DNA from: Legionella sp. PC997 | GTDB taxonomy: Bacteria; Pseudomonadota; Gammaproteobacteria; Legionellales; Legionellaceae | Reading direction: 5' to 3' | Assembly: GCF_014109825.1 (NCBI RefSeq) | Contig: NZ_CP059576.1 | Location: 1,762,001-1,826,000, forward strand | DNA: 64,000 nucleotides | The notes under the pieces: generated by a model | Database searches by the model: none | Told to the model about the DNA's origin: nothing | What the model saw: the letters and a program-made list of their open reading frames with translations, nothing else | Shown here: positions 37,831 through 47,322 of the stretch, one piece after another | Numbering within the stretch: the first letter of the stretch is position 1 | How the letters are laid out: each line of letters opens with the position of its first letter | Made by a program: the position numbers and the translations under genes

Positions 37831-39219
37831 TTAATATCCTATTCTGCACGAGCTAGGCTCGTTCTCTGAGATTTGATTCACTTGTGGGAGAGATGCATTA
37901 TGTACGTTTTCTGACATTAATTGCCCTCGTTGTTCCTGAGTTATGCTACCTGCAAGGGTTGGATTTGTGAAAAATTGTTGCAGTAGATTTTTATCATTAA
38001 CTCTCGAAAGTACGTCATACACATTCAAATTTGCAGCCTTTAGTTGTAACTTTGCACTGGCTAGAAAATGAGGATAAGAAAGCATAGTGACGACAAACTC
38101 CTCAGATGTTTTTGGGGTGCTTATATATTTAAATTCTCGATCTTTTACTGCATTATCTCGATGATTATTTTGGAGTTCTTCATATGATTGAACACCTGAT
38201 TGTTGTTGAATTGCTTCTTTGAAGAGGGGACTTTTAAGCATATGATGAATTATTTTGGGATCATTAACGCTTTTGCAGATTTTCAGCAATTGTCCGGATT
38301 GCAGGTTTTGATTATTAATTTTTGCGGGATCCACTAACAGTTCTGCCACGATAACATTTGCAGTAGTGGGATGAATCATGTTTTGAGGCATATGTAGTAA
38401 GCTATGATGTTGTTTCCTAATCTGAGCCTCATTTCGTTCCCCACATATGCTGCTCATATATGCAACTAACTGCTCTTTTTGCTGAGAAAAAGATATATTA
38501 GGCGAAATAGCACAACACATTTCAGCAGTAATAGCCCCACATGAACCGTTCATCCCTTTAGATGCTTGTGTGATATTTGCTTGAGGATAAGTAGCTGGTT
38601 TAATGACATGGACTGTAGGTTCGCCACTCATATTGAAACATGATTGCTTAATTCCCCTAACGGCAGCGTTCTCCCAAGCGTCATAACCGTCTAAGGAGTT
38701 AATAACCATGATTTCATTTTTGCTAGGATCGTCAAAACTATCAATTCTGAGAGCAACCGTACCTACATGGCCGGCAGTACTACTGTCCATTCCAAAATGA
38801 TATACAATCGTTACAGGCAATGAATGTGGAGGATTACTGTATTTAAGATTTTGCATTGCCATTTTTGAATGTTCTTGGAGAATGTTTTTAAGACCTTCTG
38901 GATTATCTCTGGTTGGGTCATAATCACTTGTTCCATTGCTGTCTCTAATGATAGGAGGCATAACGCGACAATGAAACTTATTGACCTCTTTAGGAATACT
39001 TACATCTAAAACAACAGGTCTTTGATTATTATCAAAGAAAAAAAGTGTTGGTATTTCTTTTTGTTTTTGATCTCCAAGTCCATCCTTTTTACTAATAACC
39101 TCCATAACTTCATCGGGATGATAAGCTCTCACGTGTGAATTATTTGGAGACCAAAAATCAGTTTGATGCCTCTGGGGTTGAATAAACTCTTGAACGCGAA
39201 TAGCAGGTTTCGAATACAT
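37831..39219 (-). CDS. Candidate CE-clan cysteine protease/acetyltransferase, effector-like
   Basis: 462 aa with AGGAG upstream of the start. The middle holds a CE-clan (Ulp1/YopJ-type) pattern: His151 in a strand (GHVGTVALRID), Asp177 in VINSLDGYD, Gln218 (QASKG) and Cys227 in NGSCGAITAEMC. Order and spacing fit the H-D/N-Q-C catalytic set used by deubiquitinases, deSUMOylases and YopJ acetyltransferases. The C-terminal 220 residues are helical and unknown. No signal peptide. It lies next to two more protease-like genes, so a ubiquitin-type target in the host is plausible. Confidence 0.78.
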   Translation of the reverse strand: MYSKPAIRVQEFIQPQRHQTDFWSPNNSHVRAYHPDEVMEVISKKDGLGDQKQKEIPTLFFFDNNQRPVVLDVSIPKEVNKFHCRVMPPIIRDSNGTSDYDPTRDNPEGLKNILQEHSKMAMQNLKYSNPPHSLPVTIVYHFGMDSSTAGHVGTVALRIDSFDDPSKNEIMVINSLDGYDAWENAAVRGIKQSCFNMSGEPTVHVIKPATYPQANITQASKGMNGSCGAITAEMCCAISPNISFSQQKEQLVAYMSSICGERNEAQIRKQHHSLLHMPQNMIHPTTANVIVAELLVDPAKINNQNLQSGQLLKICKSVNDPKIIHHMLKSPLFKEAIQQQSGVQSYEELQNNHRDNAVKDREFKYISTPKTSEEFVVTMLSYPHFLASAKLQLKAANLNVYDVLSRVNDKNLLQQFFTNPTLAGSITQEQRGQLMSENVHNASLPQVNQISENEPSSCRIGY

Positions 39220-39486
39220 TTAACACTCCTGAGGAAAAGCATGTAATCAGTATATAAATTTAAGATTAAATACCTCTTACCAGACCTACGTAAAATGCGC
39301 AGATTAAAAAAGAACAGTATCTTTGAATCCTAATCAATTCTTCTGATTCTAGGAAAAGTAACGGTCCTGGACACTTCTAAGATATTGAGAAAAAAGAATA
39401 ATTTTATATTGTTATAAAGAAAACTTGCATAAAGCACACACAGTCAAAAGCTCTGAATCTTGTTAGAGAGAGGAGAATTGTATTCA

Positions 39487-39606
39487 ATGACAAAAAATAT
39501 TGGTGAGTCTGTTCGTTCACGTCTAAAAAACATAGCAGTCAGAGAAGGTTCTGATTTTAATGCGGTATTGATTCGTTACAGTCTTGAGCGTAAAAGCATA
39601 CTCTAA
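39487..39606 (+). pseudogene. AbiEii-type toxin N-terminal fragment
   Basis: ATG at 39487 encodes 39 aa (MTKNIGESVRSRLKNIAVRE, then GSDFNAVLIRYSLERK) and stops. The pattern SVRxRLxNxAxxxGxDFxxVLxRYxLER is the start of AbiEii/AbiGii nucleotidyltransferase toxins, which are ~250-300 aa. Only the first tenth remains and there is no AbiEi antitoxin upstream, so it is a broken relic of a toxin-antitoxin or phage-defence gene. Confidence 0.6.
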
Positions 39607-39733
39607 TCAGTTTTTGTCGAAAGGTACTTTGAATTCAAACTTCAAGACAAAAAAATAATTACAGATAAGTTGAGATCAGATTAAATCTGGGTAGAGATAA
39701 TCAATGAGATGACACCATTAGATAAATAATATC

Positions 39734-40948
39734 TCAGTTAGGCCCAAAAGTACTTGCTGGTGGTTCAACAGAATTTGTTAAACTTTTTTCAATATGATCT
39801 AACACAAATTTTGCTTCAGCAACTAGTTCAATCGATGAACTCTTGCCATACTTTGTAGTAAATGCTGGGAGGGAGTGATTCCGTGAAATGAAATACTTAA
39901 TCTCATCTGGGACTGACGTAAATTTACCCGGCAATGATGAATTGCTCATTGGATCAATGTATTCAACCAACTGGATTTCACTATTCTTGATATTAACTCT
40001 TAATAAAGCCAAATGCTTTTTTCCATTCTCATTAAGATCCATTGGGATAAAATAAGTACCGTTCTCCTTTTCCAATATCTTGCCAACTGAACTCAATAAA
40101 TCTTTGTAATCTTCTTCTTCTCCAAAAAGAGAATCGCTTAAATTGACACTTACTAAAGGTTCAACATTTTTAGAGTTTAAAGTTCGGATATTATTCATAA
40201 GGTCTTCAAATGAACTTTTAGGGTTAGGTTTATGCTCACCAAATACTGAATATGAAGGGACAAAATGATTTTCTGCATTACTTTTTTGTAAATATTCCTT
40301 TTTTATTTCTTCAGGAATATAAACACCCCGAATTTCACTCAATAATTCGAAATATTTTTGATTAATTTTAGCCAGTGTTTCTTGCGACTCTCCATCGAAA
40401 CTTACTTTTATATCACGTATTTCTTCTTGCATTGTAGTCAAGGTCTGAGCTAACTCTTTTGATAATTCATTGATACAATATGAATATTTTCCAGCAACCA
40501 CATTAAATTCTTTATATATATTCTCATATTGTCTTTCATCTATACCCATTTCTTTGAAAAAAGGGGAGAGGTCTACATTCATGAAATAGAGTAGGGTTAA
40601 TAAATATAAAGGCCCTTTATACCATGGTATTAATCCAGTTGGTTCAACTTCATGTTTACTTATCTCTTTCATATCACTTGTTAAGAACAAGTTCCAAAAT
40701 TGTTTTTTATCTACACCACCCAAATTAATATTCTTAACAACGTTATCCCATAGATATGTAATTACTGCTAATTGCTCCTTACTAACGGAGACCGTATCTG
40801 ATTGGGCTATACCTGACTTTCGGGTGCTAGCTACCCCTGTTTCTTTACCTTCTAAAGCAATTTTGGAAACAGCGTCAAACCAGTTATAGATTTTATGGCG
40901 TTCTTTTGGGGAAGTCGAAGGGGGAATAAAAAATTTTTTTCTGAACAT
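39734..40948 (-). CDS. CE-clan-like protein lacking the catalytic cysteine
   Basis: 404 aa with AAGGTG upstream of the start. Residues 1-230 are helical and unknown. Residues 295-385 show the CE-clan strand layout: YFIPMDLNENGKKHLALLRVN with His312, then LVEYIDPMS with Asp332. Where Cys is expected, however, the sequence reads YGKSSSIELVAEAKF (Ser371/Ser372), so no nucleophile Cys is present. It is either a degenerate enzyme acting as a binding protein or a different hydrolase. It is divergent from the OTU-like gene and downstream of the intact CE-type gene. Confidence 0.65.
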   Translation of the reverse strand: MFRKKFFIPPSTSPKERHKIYNWFDAVSKIALEGKETGVASTRKSGIAQSDTVSVSKEQLAVITYLWDNVVKNINLGGVDKKQFWNLFLTSDMKEISKHEVEPTGLIPWYKGPLYLLTLLYFMNVDLSPFFKEMGIDERQYENIYKEFNVVAGKYSYCINELSKELAQTLTTMQEEIRDIKVSFDGESQETLAKINQKYFELLSEIRGVYIPEEIKKEYLQKSNAENHFVPSYSVFGEHKPNPKSSFEDLMNNIRTLNSKNVEPLVSVNLSDSLFGEEEDYKDLLSSVGKILEKENGTYFIPMDLNENGKKHLALLRVNIKNSEIQLVEYIDPMSNSSLPGKFTSVPDEIKYFISRNHSLPAFTTKYGKSSSIELVAEAKFVLDHIEKSLTNSVEPPASTFGPN

Positions 40949-41111
40949 ATTACACCTTACCTCTAGTATTACTTTAGAGCAGTATTAAAAACTGTATCCA
41001 AATAATATTTTTCAATTACTTTAGTCTTGCTCTAGGAATATTCTATACTTTTTAGTATAGTTACTGATCAAAATAATTCCAGTTTGACAAAATAATGAAT
41101 GAGGCTTCCTT

Positions 41112-41900
41112 ATGATAATTGTTTCACCTTGTAAAGGGCCAGGTAATTGCGGTTTTCACATCATCCTCATCTCCCTCCTGTATTTAGTTATCAAATCTAA
41201 AACTGAACCTGAATTATTAAAAGAAATTAATAACTCAGAAGTATTAGGAGAAATTTTAAGTCAGCTTCAGGATAAAAGTCTTAAATCTCAAAAAAATGTA
41301 GATATTTTGAATGACCAAATTAATCAAATGATAAGCGCAAAAACATCCTGTTTTGATTTTTTTTCAACTATGACTGAAGCGATGAAAAAAAATTTCTTGA
41401 AAAGCGATTGGTTAAATAATCTTGTTAAAAATACCCTGTTAGCTGCTGATTGGTATTTTATTCCTAATAATCCATATCTTAATTCTGAAGCTTTACAGAA
41501 TCTGGCTGATAAAATTAAAAAGCATTTGTTTCTGAGTAGAACTTCAATTTTTGAAATGAATGACGAGGATAGCTTTAAATTAGTTAAAAACTATCTCTCT
41601 TCTATAGACAAATCCTTTTTTGATGAGTTAGTAAAAAAAGTTACTTTTGAAATTTACGGTACTCGTTCAGCATGGTTAGATTATGATTTTTTAACTAAAG
41701 TTAATGAAGCACTTTTCCCAAATAGCAAAATTTTATTCTCAAAGAAATGGATTAATTTATATAACAATGCTTCAGATGATCATTGGAGTTTATCCATTGA
41801 AAAAGAAGATGAGACGTTAATGGTTTTAAAACAAGCGATAGAAAATTTTATTGAAGTATCAACTTGTAACAAAACGATAGAATTCATTCCTTTCCTCTAG
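41112..41900 (+). CDS. OTU-like protease candidate, effector-like
   Basis: 262 aa. The start MIIVSPCKGPGNCGFHIILISLL places Cys13 in an OTU-type GxGNCxF motif, with Pro where OTU enzymes have Asp. A long helical insertion (residues 30-180) separates it from His224 (NNASDDHWSLSIE), which fits the late OTU histidine. Large insertions between the Cys and His boxes occur in Legionella Lot-type OTU deubiquitinases. Together this suggests a deubiquitinase effector, but distance to named families cannot be measured here. The gene is divergent from the Cys-less CE-like gene. Confidence 0.65.
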   Translation: MIIVSPCKGPGNCGFHIILISLLYLVIKSKTEPELLKEINNSEVLGEILSQLQDKSLKSQKNVDILNDQINQMISAKTSCFDFFSTMTEAMKKNFLKSDWLNNLVKNTLLAADWYFIPNNPYLNSEALQNLADKIKKHLFLSRTSIFEMNDEDSFKLVKNYLSSIDKSFFDELVKKVTFEIYGTRSAWLDYDFLTKVNEALFPNSKILFSKKWINLYNNASDDHWSLSIEKEDETLMVLKQAIENFIEVSTCNKTIEFIPFL

Positions 41901-42085
41901 ATTACCGCCCGACTCGGGAATACTCTAAGGGATTGATAAAATACCGCCTGTAGCCATCAAATGAGCCATTTGTCATCGTGTTGGATTGTGCCTTTAAAAA
42001 AAAGCATTGAGTCTAAGAAGAGCAGGGTTGCTACATGAACACCAACATAAGTAGACCCACCTAAGTGGAAGGATGAGAAAATTAG

Positions 42086-42108
42086 AAGCGACAAAGGTCG
42101 CTTTTAAT
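42086..42108. terminator. Bidirectional hairpin terminator
   Basis: AAGCGAC (42086-42092) and GTCGCTT (42097-42103) pair around a 4-base loop. T-rich sequence follows on the plus side and A-rich on the minus side. It lies between two convergent genes, so it can end both transcripts. Confidence 0.7.
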
Positions 42109-42115
42109 TATCCGG

Positions 42116-42412
42116 TTAAAAATAATTTGTTAAAATGTTTATTAAGGTATCGGAATAAGGGTTGAGTATAAGTTGTTGCTTTTGAGCTTTAGAAAGTTTT
42201 TTTATATAACGTTCTATCCGCATTGCAATCGATTTATCACTTTTTATCTTCCAACATTGAGCAATTGAGATAGGTTTAAAGCTCCGTGTATATTTACCAC
42301 CTCTACCTGTGAGATGATCCTGAAAACGTTTTTCGAGGTTGTCAGTGTATCCTGTGTAATAACTTTGGTTGCTACAGAGCAAAATATAAACCCAATAGAT
42401 TTTCTCAGCCAT
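42116..42412 (-). CDS. GIY-YIG endonuclease domain protein (YhbQ-like)
   Basis: 98 aa, a single GIY-YIG nuclease domain: VYILLCSNQSYYTGYTDNLEKR holds the GIY-YIG equivalents, followed by the Arg and Glu positions in RIERYIKKL. Members of the YhbQ/UPF0213 type are widespread single-domain nucleases of uncertain role in DNA repair. No ribosome site is clear. It stands alone. Confidence 0.85.
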   Translation of the reverse strand: MAEKIYWVYILLCSNQSYYTGYTDNLEKRFQDHLTGRGGKYTRSFKPISIAQCWKIKSDKSIAMRIERYIKKLSKAQKQQLILNPYSDTLINILTNYF

Positions 42413-42924
42413 ATTTCAAAAATCCATTAAGAATCTACTTCGCTGGACTATAAGAAATTCTCATCATTAAAGCAATATTCATTTCGTGCTCAATTGAACG
42501 AATCTTATTTCATAGTTTAATTCTGCCTTCCATTCAATCGAGGAAGTTTTGGTTTTAAGCGGTTTTGATTACACAAAGCTAATTTCAAATGTATCTTAGG
42601 GTATTTGAGAAAAATTTTTCCAGCACCTTCCAAGCAACGGCTGCATATCCTTCAATACGCATTCCTAATTTTCTAAAGCTGAAGTCCTGGCAATTCAAAC
42701 TCAACTTTTCTCTCTGGGTATGTAGAATGAGTAATTAATGCGGGTGCTCCACAGTTTCATTTATTACAATGACGCTCTTTAATTATCTTTATTATTTCAT
42801 CTTCATATGAATGATAAGAGGTTTTTTTATAACTTTACAAAGTGCAAATCAAATTTGGAACCATGCTGCTCTTGAGCATCCTTGCGCCTAAAACTCGAGA
42901 AATTGTTCATTCTTATTCTCCTCG
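42413..42924. other. Gene-poor stretch with minor coding relics
   Basis: About 510 bases. On the minus strand a fragment reading LSLNCQDFSFRKLGMRIEGY ends at about 42613 but is interrupted upstream, so it may be a decayed gene. Nothing else is recognised. Confidence 0.3.
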
Positions 42925-43584
42925 TTAACTTGACGATGGCCTGAATAAGCTTGTCTGTTCCGAGTGATATTTGTTTAGCAGTTCTGCACCTACTTTTCCT
43001 CCTTGACTCTTGCTAATCTCGCGCATAAAACCATCCCATCCAGGGAGTTTATCTAGATTTCCGGATTCAATGACTTCTTTTGTTTTTTGCGAATGATCCT
43101 GGTTTATTTTGTCAAACTCTGACCTTTTGCCAATAAATAAATTTACTTCAATGCCTTTTTCTTTAGCTGCTTTAACGAATTCAAAAATTTCTTCTTCAGG
43201 AGTATTATCAGGAAAGAAGGCTAAAAGTTTAGGTTGGTAACCTTCACATGCATTTTTAGGATGAGCAATTGTTTCTAACACTACATCCCTTATACAGTCC
43301 AGTTCTTCTTTAGTCGCATTTTCCGGGCAAGTAGTAATCCATCCATGAGGAAAAAATTTATTCTCTATAGTAAATTTAGCGCCTGAGTTTTTTGATATAA
43401 ATTCAATATGTAGCGGGTTAACCTGATTCTGTTCATACATTTTTTCAAATAGCATTTTACTAGGGCGCATTTCAAATAATAAATTCTGATGTATTCTCTT
43501 CGTGTTTTCGACCTCGAGCGCGGCTAAGAGTCCTTCATATCTTTCTTTTGCAGCTTTTTTTTCTTCTTCTACCTTTGAGTTCAT
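42925..43584 (-). CDS. Hypothetical protein
   Basis: 219 aa with GGAG upstream of the start. The N-terminus is a Lys/Glu-rich helix (KVEEEKKAAKERYEGLLAALEVENTKR). Then comes an alpha/beta-like region (FIENKFFPHGWITTCP, and PKLLAFFPDN) and a Lys/Glu helix. It has no signal peptide and no recognised domain. An effector role is possible from its orphan nature but unsupported. Confidence 0.5.
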   Translation of the reverse strand: MNSKVEEEKKAAKERYEGLLAALEVENTKRIHQNLLFEMRPSKMLFEKMYEQNQVNPLHIEFISKNSGAKFTIENKFFPHGWITTCPENATKEELDCIRDVVLETIAHPKNACEGYQPKLLAFFPDNTPEEEIFEFVKAAKEKGIEVNLFIGKRSEFDKINQDHSQKTKEVIESGNLDKLPGWDGFMREISKSQGGKVGAELLNKYHSEQTSLFRPSSS

Positions 43585-44071
43585 AAATTTTCTCCAAGTA
43601 GATAGGGTTCGTTATATAAGTATACTTCAGATTTCTTAGAGTAAAATATCAATTGGATTATCGGTCGCTCCGGGCTGATTTATCTTTATTATGAGTTATG
43701 GGAATAGGTCAATGGTGTTGAACTTCATTGCCCTAGGGCAGTATACTGAAGCTCAAATCTATACTGATGGGTATGATATCAAAACATGCTCGATTTCTGA
43801 GTAATAATGCTTCAAATTTCCCTCCGTCCGCTGTTACCTGGCTTAAAACCTTAAGCTGCTTGGTTACTATTAAGGGGTTCTTATTAATTTCTAACAAAAT
43901 AAAAACGTTATTTTACTATAAAAATACATTAATTAATATTAATCGAGTAAAATATGAGCAAACCATATATGATCAGTATCTGTTTGTAAAACAAACCATG
44001 TATTGATTAATCCTTCTTAAGGAAAAAAATGGACATCTGGTTGAATTCCCATTTTTTAAAACGAGATAACT
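43585..44071. other. Intergenic region
   Basis: About 490 AT-rich bases. A TTAAT-rich cluster at 43930-43943 has spacing different from a PmrA site. No coding frame or RNA is convincing. Confidence 0.4.
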
Positions 44072-45151
44072 ATGAAAGAAAAAGTTGAAGATTTTTTTGA
44101 ACCCAGCATTGAAGGTACGTTATTTGAAAAAATTTGTCACTTAGCAGAACTGAAGGATGAGGAAGGATTAAGGGAATTAAATTCTAGACAGGGCATAGAG
44201 TTCCCACACGGTAATTATTTACCGGTAGGTTTTTTAGCGAAGCAGGGAAAACAGGACGCAGTGATGCTTTTAATTGAAAAATTTAATGCTGATAAACATC
44301 ACGCAGTCCTGTGTGCTGCTTGGGGTGGGCAGGAAGAATTAGTAGATTTACTATTTAGCAAAGAAAATGATGAGGATAAAATATCTGTACTACTTTATAA
44401 TATTACGAGAGGATTTGTTCGAAGTTATAATCGTGATATGTATGCAATGATGCGTGAATATCTCCATCCTTCTAATAGAATTTCTGCATTAGTAAATAGG
44501 TTATCTGAAGAGCTATTCGATCAAATTAGCTACGATGAACGATATTTAGAACAGACCGCCTTTGAGTTGGAATCTAATTATTTTGTTACAGAATACTTTT
44601 TAGATAAGGTTCAATTTTCGCTGAACGGAATAGATCCTAAGCATTTGGGATTAAAATATCAATGTATGGGAAACGAAGGATGGAGATATCTTCGCAACCT
44701 GCGTTCTTGCATAGTTGATTATCAACTTGAACCTTTACAAGCAGAAAAGCTATTAGCAGCGACGCAAGGTCTCCAAATTTGGCTTTTACAGGCAGTGCGA
44801 CAACTTTCTACGGGCTTATACATTGATGAGGATGATAAGTTGCAAAACACTGATAATGAACGGCCCACACTACCTATTGAACTATTATTTCACATTACAA
44901 AAATTGCGTTTAATTTACATGAAACTTTTGATGTCCGTAAAATTATGATTGCTGAAAACACACGATTAGCTAATATGGTTATTAAAAAACAGGAAAACTC
45001 CATGGGTTATAGCCAATACTCTGTTATCCCCCAGGTCTTATCCTTTTTTGGGATGAATGGGCCTATGGAAAAGAAAAAGGAAATTGAAAGTTTAATAAAA
45101 AGAGAAGAAGAACGGAATGAAAAAAGAATCTCATGTATTCCAAATCCCTAG
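44072..45151 (+). CDS. Ankyrin-like effector-type protein
   Basis: 359 aa, no signal peptide. Residues 15-110 read as degenerate ankyrin repeats (GTLFEKICHLAELKDEEGL, then AKQGKQDAVMLLIEKFNAD, then AAWGGQEELVDLLF). The rest is helical. One segment near residue 270 (LPIELLFHITKIAF) has F-box character but lacks the closing part. A start-region duplicate decays at 46791-46940, so the gene belongs to a locally duplicated family. A secreted role is inferred. Confidence 0.6.
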   Translation: MKEKVEDFFEPSIEGTLFEKICHLAELKDEEGLRELNSRQGIEFPHGNYLPVGFLAKQGKQDAVMLLIEKFNADKHHAVLCAAWGGQEELVDLLFSKENDEDKISVLLYNITRGFVRSYNRDMYAMMREYLHPSNRISALVNRLSEELFDQISYDERYLEQTAFELESNYFVTEYFLDKVQFSLNGIDPKHLGLKYQCMGNEGWRYLRNLRSCIVDYQLEPLQAEKLLAATQGLQIWLLQAVRQLSTGLYIDEDDKLQNTDNERPTLPIELLFHITKIAFNLHETFDVRKIMIAENTRLANMVIKKQENSMGYSQYSVIPQVLSFFGMNGPMEKKKEIESLIKREEERNEKRISCIPNP

Positions 45152-45570
45152 GATAAAATTATAGGAATAGTAGTTACCAATATAATTAACTTTGCAGGAA
45201 ATAGAGTCTGGAGTTCAGTAACTTGCTATACGACGAATTTTGCACTGCCTTATAAGACAGGGAAGTTATATGTTACAAATTTGCTATAGGCTTTTTAGTT
45301 GATGGTAAATTATATGGTATAATTTTTATTAAGACCTTTTCAAATAATGTAGCTTCCTCGTTGCAATTTACGCAAATATCCCAAAGATTGAGGAGTTAAT
45401 CTGCAGTCGTTAACCATTTTTACAGGAATAAATTTTGTCCAGAGCAAACCTGTCCGAGAATGCGCTCCTTGTCCGTAATCTGTGCCGTAGAGTGCGATCC
45501 TGGTATCACCACTTCGCCGAAGAGGCTTGGAATAAACTTATGTGCTACAACAGGCTCAGTATTACAAAAA
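45152..45570. other. Gene-poor stretch with minus-strand coding relic
   Basis: About 420 bases. A minus-strand open run of ~60 codons (GDTRIALYGTDYGQGAHSR, then LTPQSLGYLRKLQRG) ends near 45345 and has no start. It is a decayed gene of unknown type. Confidence 0.35.
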
Positions 45571-46137
45571 CTAATGCAAAGACAAAGGAATAAGAAATGC
45601 TAAACAAACCCACCCCACTACAACACAAATCGCATTCAATCTCGAGCCTAAAGCTTCATTATATATTTTATAGATTATGTTAATAACATGACTAATTCCA
45701 AGATATTGAATAAAAACACTCATAGAAATTAATCCTATAGAAGTGGAAGTAAAGTTAAGAGTGAATGTAATTAAAAACTGTAAGAAAAAAAACAATGCAA
45801 ATAATATAATATAGGTAATATTTATACTCATTAAAAGACAGGTTAACATTTGAACCATTTTTCTTTTTATATGAAAAGTTATACAAATAATTATAGTGTA
45901 TATAATAGTTATAAATGGAAGCAGAAATAAAGTTTCATTTGCAATTCTTCCAATAGGAGTTACTACTAATGCAAAAAATAAAACAGGAGCGTACAAATCG
46001 ATGCAATAAATTACTAAGTAACTTAAAATAAAAGTAATAAAGGTAGAAATAAATAATAAAAATGGAGAATAGGGTGAGTTTTGGGGTTTTTCTTTACAAA
46101 TAAAAATTTTTAAATAAAATCTTATTAATGCATTCAT
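45571..46137 (-). CDS. Multi-spanning membrane protein, unknown
   Basis: 188 aa with AGGAC upstream of the start. Five hydrophobic helices with Ile/Phe/Leu-rich sequence, the first after a short positively charged leader (MNALIRFYLKIFICKE). The layout is similar to YIP1-family membrane proteins but without a diagnostic motif. Function unknown. Confidence 0.6.
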   Translation of the reverse strand: MNALIRFYLKIFICKEKPQNSPYSPFLLFISTFITFILSYLVIYCIDLYAPVLFFALVVTPIGRIANETLFLLPFITIIYTIIICITFHIKRKMVQMLTCLLMSINITYIILFALFFFLQFLITFTLNFTSTSIGLISMSVFIQYLGISHVINIIYKIYNEALGSRLNAICVVVGWVCLAFLIPLSLH

Positions 46138-46790
46138 TATATATGTCCTAGTAAAATTTATTTTAACTTTTTAAACACTCTGTCCGCAGCAAATTACTAG
46201 ATGATCCCGAGATGGCATTAGACTTAATTAGATAGTGGCACCTTGGTTTTGAATTTCTGAGAGTGGTATAAATTTTTTTCATTCTAAAAGAACAGCGGTT
46301 ATACTACACTTTGCACAAATTTACTACACTTGTGAATGCATCGGGTTACGTGGGATTACATCAATGTATATATATAAACCAGCTATATAAACTATCTTCA
46401 CATCAAATATTAACCGTATTTTCTTAAATCCATATAGTAATGAGTCTATAAAAATGTTAATTCATTTGATGCTTTAATTGATTTTTTTCTCATTTTGAGG
46501 TGTGGAAATTTATTTGTAAATTCAGGTATGCTCATTGTATATAAGTTCAAATTCTGCGATGTATTGTTGTTGGACAATTGTCGCTGCCTACTGCTAGTTA
46601 TCTGTGTGATTCAGGGGATTGCTTTTGGCAATGCGCTTAGACCTGCTATAGCTAAATATTTCTAATTATGAGTATCACCGCAATTTTGACTTTAATTTGT
46701 GTTGTCTTACCATTTACATGAGCTCACTTTAACTTTAAACACCTACGGGAAGCGAAAACCATATTTTTTTATTAATTCACCTTTATAAGT
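46138..46790. other. Gene-poor stretch
   Basis: About 650 bases with no supportable frame. No hairpin or RNA gene was seen. Confidence 0.35.
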
Positions 46791-46940
46791 GCGAGATAAC
46801 TAATTGGAGAATCTTTTGAGTCCAGCATAGCAGGGAGGTTATTCGAAAAAGTTTGTCACTTAGCAGAATGGAGTAGAAAGAAGAAGTAAGGGAATTAACT
46901 TTTCGAGAGGGTTTAGAGTTGCTTGAACATTGAGGGCAAA
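46791..46940 (+). pseudogene. Decayed duplicate of the 44072 gene start
   Basis: The bases from GCGAGATAACTAATTGG onward track 44062-44210. The encoded ESSIAGRLFEKVCHLAE matches EPSIEGTLFEKICHLAE of the intact gene, and the next bases also align (gggaattaac, then cgagagggt). It stops after about 8 further codons and only the first tenth of the gene remains. It marks a past partial duplication. Confidence 0.65.
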
Positions 46941-47322
46941 GTCAATGAAGGTAATTACATTAAAATCCAGAAAACATATGTAAATCAGCTTTTTTCTCAT
47001 TAGGTGGATCTTATGCGGTGGACTCAGTACACGGCTGCAATTCTCCTGCCTTAGTGTACCCCATTGAAATATCATTTGACGTTCCTGCTGTAGATTTTTA
47101 ATGGGTTCGTCATTGTATTCAAAAACAGCACCTAAATTATGGACTTCGGTGCAGGATAATTTTCTAAACTGCATTAAACCAAGTAGGACCCACAGGATTA
47201 ACTGTTATTAACCCCAGTTACAGGCTGTTGTGTCGTCTCAAGATCAAAATGAGAGCATGATTAAATTCCCTCGACGAAAATCCGTATATAATTATATATG
47301 TAATTCAGAAAGGAGTTTGATC

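Noticed and set aside
43926..43945. TTAAT-rich PmrA-like site upstream of the 44072 gene
   Set aside because: Half-sites are 10 bases apart instead of 11 and the site is about 130 bases from the start.
43767..44006. 79-aa plus-strand ORF
   Set aside because: There is no ribosome site and the composition matches AT-rich spacer.
46860..47174. 104-aa minus-strand ORF
   Set aside because: It overlaps the decayed duplicate and has no protein-like pattern or start signals.
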